A DNA stretch of 64,000 nucleotides from Candidatus Gastranaerophilales bacterium (GCA_944322685.1 CALUPP010000016.1:1-64000), one strand, 5' to 3'. Shown: positions 26,977 through 36,942, numbered from the stretch's first letter. Notes: generated by a model not told the origin, from the letters alone. Numbers and translations: made by a program.

Positions 26977-27525
26977 ATGGAAAACAACGTTTCGGCTGCC
27001 GGAATTTCAGGAGCACCGGTTAAAACAATCGAATTATTAGACCCGAGAACACGAACAGTAAGAAAATTTACAAATACACCGGATGCGGTCGACAAATATG
27101 TCAAAGATGCTCGCAAAGCTGAAAAAGATATGCTGAGAGATTCGTCTTTCACATCTGCGGCAGTAGGCGGAGCGGGGTTGTTTGCCCAGTTTTTATATGA
27201 CGGCATAAAACGCCACAAATTCTATCCCGGAAAAGCGCTCGCAACGGGGATTTTTATGGGGATAATAAGCTTTGCTGCGACAGCGCTCATTCATTACAAG
27301 ACAAAAATCTGCACGCTTGCCGATAATTTTATGAAAGATTCCGAAAAGAAGTTTCTGCAAAAAGATACCGATGGAGAGAAATTTCTCGAATATCTGAACA
27401 GAAAAGCTGAAGAATCCGATAAAATTCATGCGGCTAAAAAAGAAGAATCGGCTCAAAATGAAGCGTTAAAAGCACAAGAAAACGCTCAGGGTGCCGAAAT
27501 TCCGACCAAAACTAACGAAGAATAA
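26977..27525 (+). CDS. Hypothetical membrane protein
   Basis: 182 residues. A soluble N-terminal part (TIELLDPRTRTVRKFTNTPD) is followed by two membrane-spanning segments (~66-80 and ~88-108, ATGIFMGIISFAATALIHY) and a charged C-terminal helix rich in Lys, Glu, Ala and Gln. AGGAGC precedes the ATG at good spacing. No family recognised. It lies just upstream of the glycogen-synthase-like gene on the same strand, and a link is possible. Confidence 0.75.
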   Translation: MENNVSAAGISGAPVKTIELLDPRTRTVRKFTNTPDAVDKYVKDARKAEKDMLRDSSFTSAAVGGAGLFAQFLYDGIKRHKFYPGKALATGIFMGIISFAATALIHYKTKICTLADNFMKDSEKKFLQKDTDGEKFLEYLNRKAEESDKIHAAKKEESAQNEALKAQENAQGAEIPTKTNEE

Positions 27526-27573
27526 ATTACTCCATCACAAAATAACTAACTTAATAAGCTCCAGGACTCAAAA

Positions 27574-30500
27574 ATGCGTATAAATGCACTTTGTGCCGGT
27601 AAAAATTATCAATACAGCGTTTATAATGTGCAAAACAAAAAACCGACTCCGGCCACACCGGAAATAGTTAAAAATTCACAAAAATACATTTCCTCGACAA
27701 AAATATCTTTTAAAGGCGCGGTAAATCAGAACCAAATACTGGTTTTGGCCGCAGAATGCACTCCTTATTCGGTTTCGGGCGGATTGGGTGCGGTAATAAG
27801 GGACATGACGAAAGCCTACAAGGAAAATTACCCGCAAAAAGACTTGAGGCTCATGCTTCCCTTTTACAATGCCGGTTTTTCGGCGCAGGATGATAAAATT
27901 TTTTACGAAGTTGACGGTGTCAAGGCTGCGGATGGAAAAAATAACTTAAAATTTGAGCTTGAAAAGACCGGAATCAAAAAAGAGTTTTCTTATGGCGTTC
28001 GAAAAAGCACTGCGGAATTGTTCAAGGCAAAAAATCCAGAAAATGGCGTAACAACGTATTTTTTGTATTGCCCTGAGTTTAAAGATATGAAAAAGCAGTA
28101 TGCGTTGGATGATTATTCGCTGTTTGAGCGCTATTGTGCGTTCAGCAATGCGGCTGTTGCGCTGCGCGGGGCGCTACAAGATTCAAAAGAGGCATTCAAC
28201 CCGGCGATTTTGCATACAAATGACTGGCATACGGCGTTTGCGGCTTTTAGGGCCCAAAATTGCGAAAAAGACTTGAAAACCGTTCATGCACTTTTGAACG
28301 CAAACGCTCATTTTCAGGGAAAATACCTGCCTTTTGCCGCTGCGTTGAACGCTTTTACGCCCGAACAAATTGACCGCCTAATTCAAAAGCGGGAATTTAA
28401 GCGTGAGATTATGAATTTGGTTTTTGACAACAGTGAGCTGCTTTTGAATGAAAAAACGCGAAAATTTTCGACCGGAAATCTCAATCTCGATTTGAATGAC
28501 AAAGAATTTATGCTCGCAGTGCTTCAAAACACTGCCGAAAACTATCAAAAACTTTTTAATGACCCTAAAAACGAGCTTACGTATTCATGCATAAATGAAG
28601 TTATGAGAGAAGAGTTCAAAGACGTTTGCTGGGATGAAAATCGGGATTTTAATGCAACGGTTAACGCCCTGAAAGGCGCGGATGCCTGGTTTACAATCTC
28701 AAAAACGCATCTTGGCGAGCTTTTGACCCAGAGCGAGTTTTCTTCATTGGCTTTGTACAATATGATGCGCGTAAAACTCAATAAGGGCACCGCAATTCTC
28801 AATAAAATCGATATAAACAGATATGATCCCAAAAATCCGGAGCAGGTAAAATATCCGTATGATTTGAGCTCATTTGTGCCGGGAAAAGCGAAAAATAAGG
28901 AATTTTTATTCAGGCAGTTTTCGAAAAACAACATTATTAACAAAAATTTTGATAAAAAACTCATTAATAACCCAAATACGGCGCGGATTTCCGGTTATTT
29001 GAACCCGATGTATAAAAATTATCCGCTCGCAATGACTGTCAGCCGTTTTGATACGAACCAAAAAGGCTCGGATATCGCTTTAAAAACTGCGGAAATACTT
29101 TTAAAGCAAAATAAGAAAATAAATTTCGTGTTTGCGCTTCCTGATATAAACAACCTCAATGCGCCGCTTTTAAAATCGTTTGAGAAAAACGTAATTGAAA
29201 AATATCCGGGGCGGGTTGTGGTTATTGACGCGTATGTTCCGATAAATGAATATGCTGCGGCCGCAGATTTGTCAATTATACCGAGCCGCTCTGAGACTTG
29301 CGGGCTTGTGGGCTATCAGTCGATGAGAATGGGCGCAATTCCCGTCAGCGCACCGGTCGGAAGCATGAATGACTGCCTAATTACGCCGTATCATGACATA
29401 AAAACGGCAATGGGCTTCAAAGCGCCGCTTCATTTTTTGAATGCGTCAAATCCGGCTAAAATTCTTGCCTCAACGCTTAATACTGCGGTCGATTTTTATT
29501 ATGACGAGCCAAAACAGTTCCAAAGGATGATAAAAAACAGCATGCTCTACGACAGCAGCTGGAATTCTGCGGTGAAAGAGCAAAATGAGCTTTATGAAAA
29601 AACGGCTGCGGGGCTGGATATTGGGAATTTGACCTTAAACGACCTCAAAGAACCCGAAGAACGCCACAATTTGACCATATTGCGCAAAGACGATATTAAA
29701 AATCTGCAAAAAGCGGATGTTTTGGTGCTTTTGTCGCATGCTGACGATGAAATTTTCTTTTTACCGGTGATGGAGGCGCTAAATAAGGGAAAATCCGTTC
29801 AGTTTGTCTACACGGCAAAAGGCGAAAAGGGCCATTATAAAGCCGGTGCACCGAATACCGAAAATGAGCTGGTAAAACACAGAGAAAACGAACTTTTGGA
29901 TGCTTTAAACGCTCTTGGTGTGGAAAGAAGCCCGATTATGCTGGAAATTCCCGACCTTGAGCTGTGGAAAGAGGAAAATAAACGCGAAATTTCCGAACTT
30001 TATGAAAAAATTATCGAAAAAGTCCGCCCTCAAGAGGTATGGTCATTCGGCCCCGACGGAATTACCGGAAACAATGACCACAAAATCACCGGGAAATTGG
30101 CATTTGATACGGTAAACGCCTATAAAAAATCTCAAAACCCAGCCGCGAAGCTTTATCAGCCGGCATTAACACCGGCCGATGCTCAAAGATTCAAGGATTA
30201 TTCTTCCTACACGACGGATGCCTTTGATTTCGCAAGCCCGTCGAAAGTTCCGCCCGCTGGCCGTATTAATGCGGCAAAATACCGCGATAAATTCGAAAAA
30301 TCACTAAATATATACAAATCCCAATGGACTCCGAATGAAGTCAAGGCAATCGCGGATTTTTATACAAATACACCGGTTTCTTATACCTCTTTGGAGACAT
30401 TTCCTGAGGTGGACGGGGCAGAAAATCCCTGGCTGGAAAGAGAAAACAAGTTCAAAACAACTTACGGAAGCGATTTCGAGGAATTTAACTCCGGAATTTC

Positions 30501-30858
30501 GTTCAAACCGGCCGGAAAAAACTATAAAGTTAATCTATACCTCGGAAATTTCAACAAAGACAAAAAACACATCTGGGTTGAAACTTCGGGACTTAAAAAT
30601 ATTGATACTGGTGCTGATATTTTGAACGAACTTTTTGAAAACGCCTCAAGAATAACCAAAATACCTCAGTTTAGCGAGGTTGAATATTTTGATATCGTAT
30701 TTTATGCCCCGAATGGCAAGCTGAAAATACTTTTCCCGGTCAATGAAATGCAAGATTTCAAGGGAATGGGCGCTGCTTTTGCAAGAAATCCGATATCAAC
30801 CCTTTTTGACTTCAGACGTAAAAAACCGGGTTCAAATATTAGATACAGCTATATTTAA
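27574..30858 (+). CDS. Glycogen-synthase-like GT5 fused to PIG-L/LmbE deacetylase
   Basis: 1094 residues in three parts. Residues 1-50 are an extension with ISFKG at 44-48. Residues ~54-690 resemble GT5 glycogen synthase: CTPYSVSGGLGAVIRDM replaces the usual KTGGLGDV motif, LHTNDWHTAF matches the DWH/Q region, and PSRSETCGLVGYQSMRMGAIPV matches the C-terminal catalytic region. Residues ~712-900 are a PIG-L family domain with SHADDE near 720-725, equivalent to the AHPDDE zinc site, and a downstream NDHKITG His motif. The tail (~900-1094) is unrecognised. GT5 enzymes extend alpha-1,4-glucans and PIG-L enzymes remove N-acetyl groups. The fusion and the Lys-to-Ser change suggest a non-standard polymer or donor. 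Its stop overlaps the convergent gene tail to tail. Confidence 0.85.
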   Translation: MRINALCAGKNYQYSVYNVQNKKPTPATPEIVKNSQKYISSTKISFKGAVNQNQILVLAAECTPYSVSGGLGAVIRDMTKAYKENYPQKDLRLMLPFYNAGFSAQDDKIFYEVDGVKAADGKNNLKFELEKTGIKKEFSYGVRKSTAELFKAKNPENGVTTYFLYCPEFKDMKKQYALDDYSLFERYCAFSNAAVALRGALQDSKEAFNPAILHTNDWHTAFAAFRAQNCEKDLKTVHALLNANAHFQGKYLPFAAALNAFTPEQIDRLIQKREFKREIMNLVFDNSELLLNEKTRKFSTGNLNLDLNDKEFMLAVLQNTAENYQKLFNDPKNELTYSCINEVMREEFKDVCWDENRDFNATVNALKGADAWFTISKTHLGELLTQSEFSSLALYNMMRVKLNKGTAILNKIDINRYDPKNPEQVKYPYDLSSFVPGKAKNKEFLFRQFSKNNIINKNFDKKLINNPNTARISGYLNPMYKNYPLAMTVSRFDTNQKGSDIALKTAEILLKQNKKINFVFALPDINNLNAPLLKSFEKNVIEKYPGRVVVIDAYVPINEYAAAADLSIIPSRSETCGLVGYQSMRMGAIPVSAPVGSMNDCLITPYHDIKTAMGFKAPLHFLNASNPAKILASTLNTAVDFYYDEPKQFQRMIKNSMLYDSSWNSAVKEQNELYEKTAAGLDIGNLTLNDLKEPEERHNLTILRKDDIKNLQKADVLVLLSHADDEIFFLPVMEALNKGKSVQFVYTAKGEKGHYKAGAPNTENELVKHRENELLDALNALGVERSPIMLEIPDLELWKEENKREISELYEKIIEKVRPQEVWSFGPDGITGNNDHKITGKLAFDTVNAYKKSQNPAAKLYQPALTPADAQRFKDYSSYTTDAFDFASPSKVPPAGRINAAKYRDKFEKSLNIYKSQWTPNEVKAIADFYTNTPVSYTSLETFPEVDGAENPWLERENKFKTTYGSDFEEFNSGISFKPAGKNYKVNLYLGNFNKDKKHIWVETSGLKNIDTGADILNELFENASRITKIPQFSEVEYFDIVFYAPNGKLKILFPVNEMQDFKGMGAAFARNPISTLFDFRRKKPGSNIRYSYI

Positions 30859-32033
30859 ACATATTGATTTATCAATGTTTTTAAATCATCGCTGTTCATT
30901 TTAAATTTTGTGTTTTTGCTTGAATAATTGTAGTTTTCGGGCAGCGCTTTTGCGTTATTCCAGAGTTTTTCGCGGTTTTTGAAATCCTCCTGAGGCAAAA
31001 TAACGTATCTGTCCTCCAATTCCAGCGTGTTTTTTTCTTCTACGGGAGAAATAAAGTCCTCATTCAGCTTTTCCCCCGGCCTTGCGCCGATAAATTCGAC
31101 TTTTGCATCGGGAGCGACCTGTTTTGCAAGCTCGAGAATGCTTGTATTTTTGAGCTTGGGAATAAAAATTTCCGCACCGTTCATCATTTCGATTCCCGTA
31201 AGAATAAGTTCGGAAGCTTGTTGCGGGGTCATGAAAAATCTGGTCATATCTTTATCCGTGACCTTAATTGTGCCGGATTTGCTTTGTTCTTTGAAAAGCG
31301 GGATAATGCTGCCCCTGCTGCCGAGAACATTGCCCAAACGCACGCAGCTGAACCTCGGGCCGCCCTCTTCGGTGTATTTGTTTGCATGATTAAAGAGTTT
31401 TTCTGACACAAATTTTGTTGCACCGTAAAGATTTGACGGTGAAGAAGCTTTGTCCGAGCTGACAAAGAGCACGCGTTTAACATCGTTGTCAATTGCGGCG
31501 TTGATTATGTTTCTTGCGCCGTCAATGTTGGTTTTTACGGCTTCTTCAGGATTTTCTTCGCAAAAGGGTACATGTTTCATCGCTGCTGTGTGAATAACCG
31601 CGTCAACATTGCGAAATGCCCGCTGCAAAGCCTTTTCATCCCGTACATCGCCGATTATGTACTCGAGTTTTTGATTTTCCCTGCTTTTTTGCTTCATAAC
31701 GTGCTGTTTTAGCTCATCGCGCGAATATACGATGACTTTTTTCGGCGAATAGTTCTCAAAAAGCGAATTTATCAGATAATTCCCGATTGTGCCCGTTCCT
31801 CCGGTTATGAGGATTGTTTTTCCGTTCAAATCGAACTTTTTCTGCGGATTTTTGTTTTGTTCGCCGAAATTTATATTTGAAGTGAAATAAATTATGCTGC
31901 TGCGGCCGATTCGCGGCATTTCTGACGGAGATTTTGAGATATTATCCGGTTTTGAGTTGATTTCCGGAGGATTATTTCTGTTGTTTGTGCCAATATTTGC
32001 GTAAGTGTAAGATTTGATTGCCTGAATTTTCAT
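30855..32033 (-). CDS. CapD/PseB-like nucleotide-sugar 4,6-dehydratase with N-terminal extension
   Basis: 392 residues. The NAD-binding core starts near residue 68 with GKTILITGGTGTIGN. The motifs AAMKHVPFCEENPEEAVKTN and SSDKASSPSNLYGATK match the polysaccharide-biosynthesis branch (UDP-GlcNAc 4,6-dehydratases PseB/FlaA1/CapD). The first ~67 residues are a non-conserved Asn/Ser/Pro-rich leader with INFGEQN, resembling the ISFKG and LSFKR leaders of the two adjacent enzymes. Role: modified sugar synthesis for a surface or storage polymer (inference). It follows the GH77-like gene with a 58-base gap on the same strand. Confidence 0.85.
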   Translation of the reverse strand: MKIQAIKSYTYANIGTNNRNNPPEINSKPDNISKSPSEMPRIGRSSIIYFTSNINFGEQNKNPQKKFDLNGKTILITGGTGTIGNYLINSLFENYSPKKVIVYSRDELKQHVMKQKSRENQKLEYIIGDVRDEKALQRAFRNVDAVIHTAAMKHVPFCEENPEEAVKTNIDGARNIINAAIDNDVKRVLFVSSDKASSPSNLYGATKFVSEKLFNHANKYTEEGGPRFSCVRLGNVLGSRGSIIPLFKEQSKSGTIKVTDKDMTRFFMTPQQASELILTGIEMMNGAEIFIPKLKNTSILELAKQVAPDAKVEFIGARPGEKLNEDFISPVEEKNTLELEDRYVILPQEDFKNREKLWNNAKALPENYNYSSKNTKFKMNSDDLKTLINQYV

Positions 32034-32091
32034 TTTTAAGTTAACCTTTTTGATTTTTTGCTTATTTTGTTGAATTGAGCTTTTTTTATGC

Positions 32092-33909
32092 TCAATGTTT
32101 GTGTTTTTGTGCTTTTTCGTGCCTGATTCCGATTGTCAGCGCTCCGGCGGCCAGCATTAGCAGCCCGATTCCTGCGGTTGAGAAAAATTTGTGCTTTTTC
32201 AAGGGCGCTGCGGGCTCTTTTTCAAGAAGAATGTCGCGATATTTTATCAGTTTTTTGTACAAATCCGGTTCCGATTTATCCAGCCCTTTTGCCTTGAAAA
32301 CCTTAGCCAGGGCATCCATCGGGTTAAATCCGAAACCCTCTCGCACGGCTTTTATGTATGCTGTTTCAAAATCGTCCCAAATTTTGAAGCTGTAAGCCTT
32401 GGGATTGTTGAAATTTTGCATATCAAACCGTTCTCTGCACCCAAAAACGTCCATATAAAACAACATATTGTTCTTTGCGCTCATCGGCTCGGCAAATTTT
32501 GCCTTTGCAAATTCGATTGGGTTTTGCAAAATTGTTTCCGAAATATTCAAAATCCTCGCCAGGGGCGCAATCTGGTCTTTTTTGTATAATTTTGCGGTTT
32601 TTTTGCCGTTTTCTATCACAAAATCGGGCGCTCCCTCCGCGATTTGCCGCAAAGGCTGCGGATCGTGGTTTCCCACCCCGATAACGAACTCATCCGGCGA
32701 CCATTTTCGATAATTTAAAAATGCGTCGTTTGTTCCCCAGTTTTCGCTCAGATGCGCGGAGCTGTAAACCTTTTTTCTGCCTTTCAAGGGGTCAATAAGC
32801 TCGTTGTCGTTTTTCATTGCTCTGAATTCTTCTGAAGAAGCCTCAAATTCATGTAAAAGATTGTTCACGTCAAAATCGCCGCCCTTTACCTCTTTTACCC
32901 AGCCCTCAATCAGCTTTAAAAGCGAATCGCCCATCTCTTTTCGGCTTTCTGTGCCGTCTTTTTGGGTTAAAAGCGGGGTTACGTAGCACCAGGAAACATC
33001 AAAACGTATGGAATCATAGCGTCTTGCTGCGAGCTGGACTTTTTTCTTCAATAGTTTGTGCGATGCGCTCTGCGAATCGAGAATATTGTCATAATTCAAG
33101 GCCGGCAGCCCCCAGGAACGCAGTCCTATATAAGTATCTTTTGCAAAAGCGTCGGGAAACGCGGCAACTTCTTTCGGAGAAAAGCCGATTTCGCAATCTC
33201 CGTATAATTTCAGCCCCATTTTATTCAGTTCGCTGCGGGCAATTTTCAGATGTTCTTCTGCGAGAAACTGTTTGAATTTAAAAAACGATTTTTCTTCCTC
33301 CGAAGCATTTTTTGTCAGCGGTTCAAGCCAATCCAGGTTTTCTTTTTCAAAAATCTTGTAATTTTTTTTCAAATCGCTGCTTTCATCAATATTTTTGAAC
33401 CGGTCAAACGCTTTTTTTAGCATTTTGTCAAACGGCGAATCGTCATCCATAACGTTTTTATAGTTGGCCTGGTTCGGAAAGCTTATATTTTTCTTAACAA
33501 CCTCCTGAATGTCCTCCTGCGTGATAAGACGGCCGAATTTATCTTCGGTAAGAAGCTGCGGATTGATAACATGGTTTGCGAGCGGCAGCGCTGCTGAGTC
33601 ATACGCGCAATATATACCGTTTTTAGGGGAAATCGGGCCCTGGGGTAAAATTTCTATTGTATTTATGCCCAGATAGGTCTTCATTGTTTCAAAAAACTTC
33701 AAAGATTCTTGCGATGAAAGGGTGCCGAGGCCTGTATTGCTGCTGCGGTTTTGGGGAAGGCAGGTGTCATGCACAATAAGTATGGATTTTCCGGTTTGAC
33801 CGGTTTTTTGCTTTGCCGCATTTAGGGTTTGTGTGTAATCGGCAATTTCCTCCTTGCGCAATTTACGCTTAAAGCTCAAATTTCCGCCGGTTGCAGCTTT
33901 TACTCGCAT
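32092..33909 (-). CDS. Divergent GH77-like 4-alpha-glucanotransferase with membrane anchor
   Basis: 605 residues. Similarity to the GH77 amylomaltase group is visible in YLGINTIEILPQGPISP, GLKLYGDCEIGFSPKEVAAFPDAF (written across residues ~231-254), the nucleophile-region RYDSIRFDVSWCY and the GVGNHDPQPLR region near where MalQ has THDNDT. The leader contains NLSFKRK at ~10-16. A C-terminal membrane helix (~580-597, TAGIGLLMLAAGALTIGI) followed by basic residues would anchor it, which is unusual for this cytosolic family. Such enzymes transfer alpha-1,4-glucan segments. AAGAGGA lies about 10 bases before the start. The distant similarity makes the exact activity uncertain. Confidence 0.7.
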   Translation of the reverse strand: MRVKAATGGNLSFKRKLRKEEIADYTQTLNAAKQKTGQTGKSILIVHDTCLPQNRSSNTGLGTLSSQESLKFFETMKTYLGINTIEILPQGPISPKNGIYCAYDSAALPLANHVINPQLLTEDKFGRLITQEDIQEVVKKNISFPNQANYKNVMDDDSPFDKMLKKAFDRFKNIDESSDLKKNYKIFEKENLDWLEPLTKNASEEEKSFFKFKQFLAEEHLKIARSELNKMGLKLYGDCEIGFSPKEVAAFPDAFAKDTYIGLRSWGLPALNYDNILDSQSASHKLLKKKVQLAARRYDSIRFDVSWCYVTPLLTQKDGTESRKEMGDSLLKLIEGWVKEVKGGDFDVNNLLHEFEASSEEFRAMKNDNELIDPLKGRKKVYSSAHLSENWGTNDAFLNYRKWSPDEFVIGVGNHDPQPLRQIAEGAPDFVIENGKKTAKLYKKDQIAPLARILNISETILQNPIEFAKAKFAEPMSAKNNMLFYMDVFGCRERFDMQNFNNPKAYSFKIWDDFETAYIKAVREGFGFNPMDALAKVFKAKGLDKSEPDLYKKLIKYRDILLEKEPAAPLKKHKFFSTAGIGLLMLAAGALTIGIRHEKAQKHKH

Positions 33910-34114
33910 GAAGTTTAATATCCTCTTAGTAAATTACTTATTTAAAAACTCTAAATGAGATTTTTGCCAGATAATAGCCGGAAATATCCTAATTTTTACA
34001 AAGTTTAACAAATTCTCCATCCCCCGAAAAGCTATAATCGCTGCTTTGACCTCAATTTTGATAATAAGCGCTAAATATGCTACAATAACCGAGTCATAGA
34101 ATATCTGAGCGGGT

Positions 34115-36358
34115 ATGAAAAAGAAACTTTCAATTGCAATTATATGGCACATGCACCAGCCGGCATACAGAACGGGGCCCGAGGAAATCTATCTTATGCC
34201 CTGGGCAAGGCTGCATGCGGTTAAGGATTATCTTGATATGCTCGTGATGATGGACAAATTCCCCGGGCTAAAGCTCAATTTTAACCTTGTTCCGGTGCTT
34301 GTTGACGCGATTTACAACTACGGGTTCCAAGGCGCGCATGATATTTACTCAAAACTCACGGTTATGCCGGTCGAGGAGCTCGGAAAAGAAGAAAAAACGT
34401 TTATTTTGAACAATTTTTTCGACGCAAACTACCAGAACATGGTTTTTCATCATCCTGCTTACAAAAAACTCTACGATAAAAGGTTTTCTTCGGACAATAT
34501 CGGCATAGATGACTTTTCATTGCAGGAATATTCGGATATTATGGCGTTGTTTAACCTTGCCTGGATTGATCCGCACTGGAAAAATTACCCCAGATTGAAA
34601 GAACTCGCTGAAAAAACCGACGGAAACTTCACGCTGCAAGACAGAATTGACCTGATTGAGCACCAAAGAAGAATAATTCGCCGAATAATCCCCACCTACA
34701 AAAAATATCAGGACGAGGGCAAAATAGAAATATCCACAAGCCCATATTATCACCCGATTTTGCCGCTTCTGGCCGATATGGAGGATGCAAGGCGCTCAAA
34801 TGCGAATATTATCCCGCCCCAGATGGAGTCTGATCTTTACGAAGATGCTGTTTTTCAGGTAAAAGCCGCTTTGGATATGTTCGAGAGGACTTTTGGGAAA
34901 CGTCCTGCCGGGATTTGGCCCTCGGAACACTGTGTAAGCGAAAAAACAATGGGAATTTTGCAAGATTTGGGCGTAAAATGGACAATCTCCGACGAAGGTG
35001 TGCTCGAGCAGTCCTTAAAAAGAGAGTTTTCGAGGGATTTTAGGGGATATCTCGAAAATCCTTACGATTTATGCCATTCTTACGAATACAAAAACGGCAA
35101 AGCCCCGATAAATATAATTTTCCGCGATGCTGTTTTTCCGAACCTGATAGGTTTTGAATATCCGAATTATGACCCCAAAAAAGCTGCAAATGACCTTTAT
35201 GACCGGATAAAATCCATACAATACAAGCTGGAAAACTCACCGGATGAGCACCATCTTTTGACAATCGCGATGGATGGTGAAAACTGCTGGGAAAATTACC
35301 CCGATGACGGAAATGAGTTCCTTGAAGCGCTTTATAGTCTCATAAATAACGATGAATTCCTCGAAACCACTACCGTAAGCGGCTATCTGGAAAAAATCAA
35401 AAAGCCTAAATCAATAAAAACAATACATCCGGGCTCTTGGATTAACAGGGATTTTATGCTCTGGGTCGGCGAACCTACGAAAAACCTTGCCTGGCAATAT
35501 CTCGACAAAACCCGCATGGATTTGAAAGAATTTGAAAAAGAAATTACGGATGTGCGGCTCCTTTTTGAACTCTGGCGTGAAATTTACATGGCCGAAGGCA
35601 GCGATTGGTTCTGGTGGTACGGCGAACCTAACGATTCCGGTCAGGACAATCTTTTTGACCTATTATTCCGCGCGCATTTGAAAAATGTTTACAAACTCGC
35701 CGGAAAACCGTATCCTGATTATCTTGACATCCCGCTTCATGATTCTGTTGACGTGGGTTCGAGATATCCCAAGGGCGAAGTCGAAGGCTTTGAGCTTTCC
35801 GGTACAAACCAGGAAAACTGGGTCAACGCCGGCTGCATAGAAATTCCGACAACACCGACAATGCAGGAAAAAAGGTTCTTTAACAAGATTTTCTTTGAAC
35901 ATGACAAGGACAATTTGTACCTGCGCTTTGATATCAACAGTTATGTAATTGATGAGGAAATTGGATTCAAAGATTTTCACCAAATTTATCTGTATTTTAA
36001 AAATTCATCGGACATAAATCCCCCGGTGGCAAGCATCAGAACTATTATTAAAACGGAAAATGTAATGCCGCTTTTAAAAGAAAAATTTACGAATGAAGTC
36101 AAAATGACATTTTTCAGAAAAGTCAATTTTCCGGTGCAATTTGCAAAAGCAAACCAGGATAATCTCTGGATTTTGCAGATAAAACACGGAATAAGCACTA
36201 TTTATAAGGATTTTGTCGAAATAAAAATACCTTTTGCGGATTTGGGCATACAAAAGGGCGAAAGTTTGGAATTTTTTGTAATTCGCGGCGAGCTTGGGCT
36301 CGTTGACAAATTCTATCCGCGCGATACCCTGCTTTCTGTGACAAGACCGCTTGATTAA
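34115..36358 (+). CDS. GH57 family glycoside hydrolase
   Basis: 747 residues. The N-terminal catalytic barrel opens with the GH57 hallmark IIWHMHQPAYR (~9-19). GIWPSEHCVSEKT carries the nucleophile-region Glu, and TIAMDGENCWENY contains the acid/base Asp. The rest (~400-747) forms helical and beta-sandwich domains; SDWFWWYGEPNDS is typical of long GH57 alpha-amylase-like proteins. These act on alpha-glucans as amylases or glucanotransferases. It lacks a signal peptide, so it probably works on cytoplasmic glycogen together with the nearby GT5- and GH77-like proteins. It is divergent from the GH77-like gene. Confidence 0.9.
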   Translation: MKKKLSIAIIWHMHQPAYRTGPEEIYLMPWARLHAVKDYLDMLVMMDKFPGLKLNFNLVPVLVDAIYNYGFQGAHDIYSKLTVMPVEELGKEEKTFILNNFFDANYQNMVFHHPAYKKLYDKRFSSDNIGIDDFSLQEYSDIMALFNLAWIDPHWKNYPRLKELAEKTDGNFTLQDRIDLIEHQRRIIRRIIPTYKKYQDEGKIEISTSPYYHPILPLLADMEDARRSNANIIPPQMESDLYEDAVFQVKAALDMFERTFGKRPAGIWPSEHCVSEKTMGILQDLGVKWTISDEGVLEQSLKREFSRDFRGYLENPYDLCHSYEYKNGKAPINIIFRDAVFPNLIGFEYPNYDPKKAANDLYDRIKSIQYKLENSPDEHHLLTIAMDGENCWENYPDDGNEFLEALYSLINNDEFLETTTVSGYLEKIKKPKSIKTIHPGSWINRDFMLWVGEPTKNLAWQYLDKTRMDLKEFEKEITDVRLLFELWREIYMAEGSDWFWWYGEPNDSGQDNLFDLLFRAHLKNVYKLAGKPYPDYLDIPLHDSVDVGSRYPKGEVEGFELSGTNQENWVNAGCIEIPTTPTMQEKRFFNKIFFEHDKDNLYLRFDINSYVIDEEIGFKDFHQIYLYFKNSSDINPPVASIRTIIKTENVMPLLKEKFTNEVKMTFFRKVNFPVQFAKANQDNLWILQIKHGISTIYKDFVEIKIPFADLGIQKGESLEFFVIRGELGLVDKFYPRDTLLSVTRPLD

Positions 36359-36453
36359 TTATTATACTTAACAATTCTACAAAGTAGCATGACAAATCTA
36401 TGCGTGTTGTATATTATAAGTATATAGATTGGGACGGTTAAACGTTAAATTTT

Positions 36454-36942
36454 ATGGAGAGAAAATTGATTAAAGACCAGATTAATACAGAAAATACAAT
36501 TATTACGGAGCAAAGCGCTTTATCTGATGAAAATGATAAATTCAGCAACCTCAGCACCTCAGCAATGCTCGCAAAAGTCGATGTACCCCGTTCGCACGTG
36601 CTGGTTGCGGACAATTATATGGTCATAAAGAAAATTTATGGTTCTCCTGTTGTAAAAAGCCGCATTACCAATCAGGAAAAGGCTATGCTGGCAAAATATG
36701 ACTTCAATCCCCTCGAATATTCAACAATCAAGCAGATTAACGAAGAACTTGTCCTTTTGAAAAAATGGTCAATGTCCCAGGATGTTAATCTTAAAAATGA
36801 TTCTGATGAAATCATAAATATTCGCTGCAAAGAGCTCAAATATCTCGCCGCAAGCCGCTACACCCTTATAACAAACGAGCTGTACAACGGCTATATGGCG
36901 CTTGAGAAGTATTTTGAGGATATTTCAAAATACAGATATTAA
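36454..36942 (+). CDS. Hypothetical protein
   Basis: 162 residues, not recognised. The N-terminal ~45 residues are polar and probably disordered; the rest is helical and charged with several Tyr. No signal peptide or membrane helix is seen. ATGGAGAG overlaps the start (ATG at 36454), and the nearest upstream purine run is weak. It is alone between GH57 and the convergent rfbA gene. Codon use matches the neighbours, supporting a real gene. Confidence 0.7.
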   Translation: MERKLIKDQINTENTIITEQSALSDENDKFSNLSTSAMLAKVDVPRSHVLVADNYMVIKKIYGSPVVKSRITNQEKAMLAKYDFNPLEYSTIKQINEELVLLKKWSMSQDVNLKNDSDEIINIRCKELKYLAASRYTLITNELYNGYMALEKYFEDISKYRY

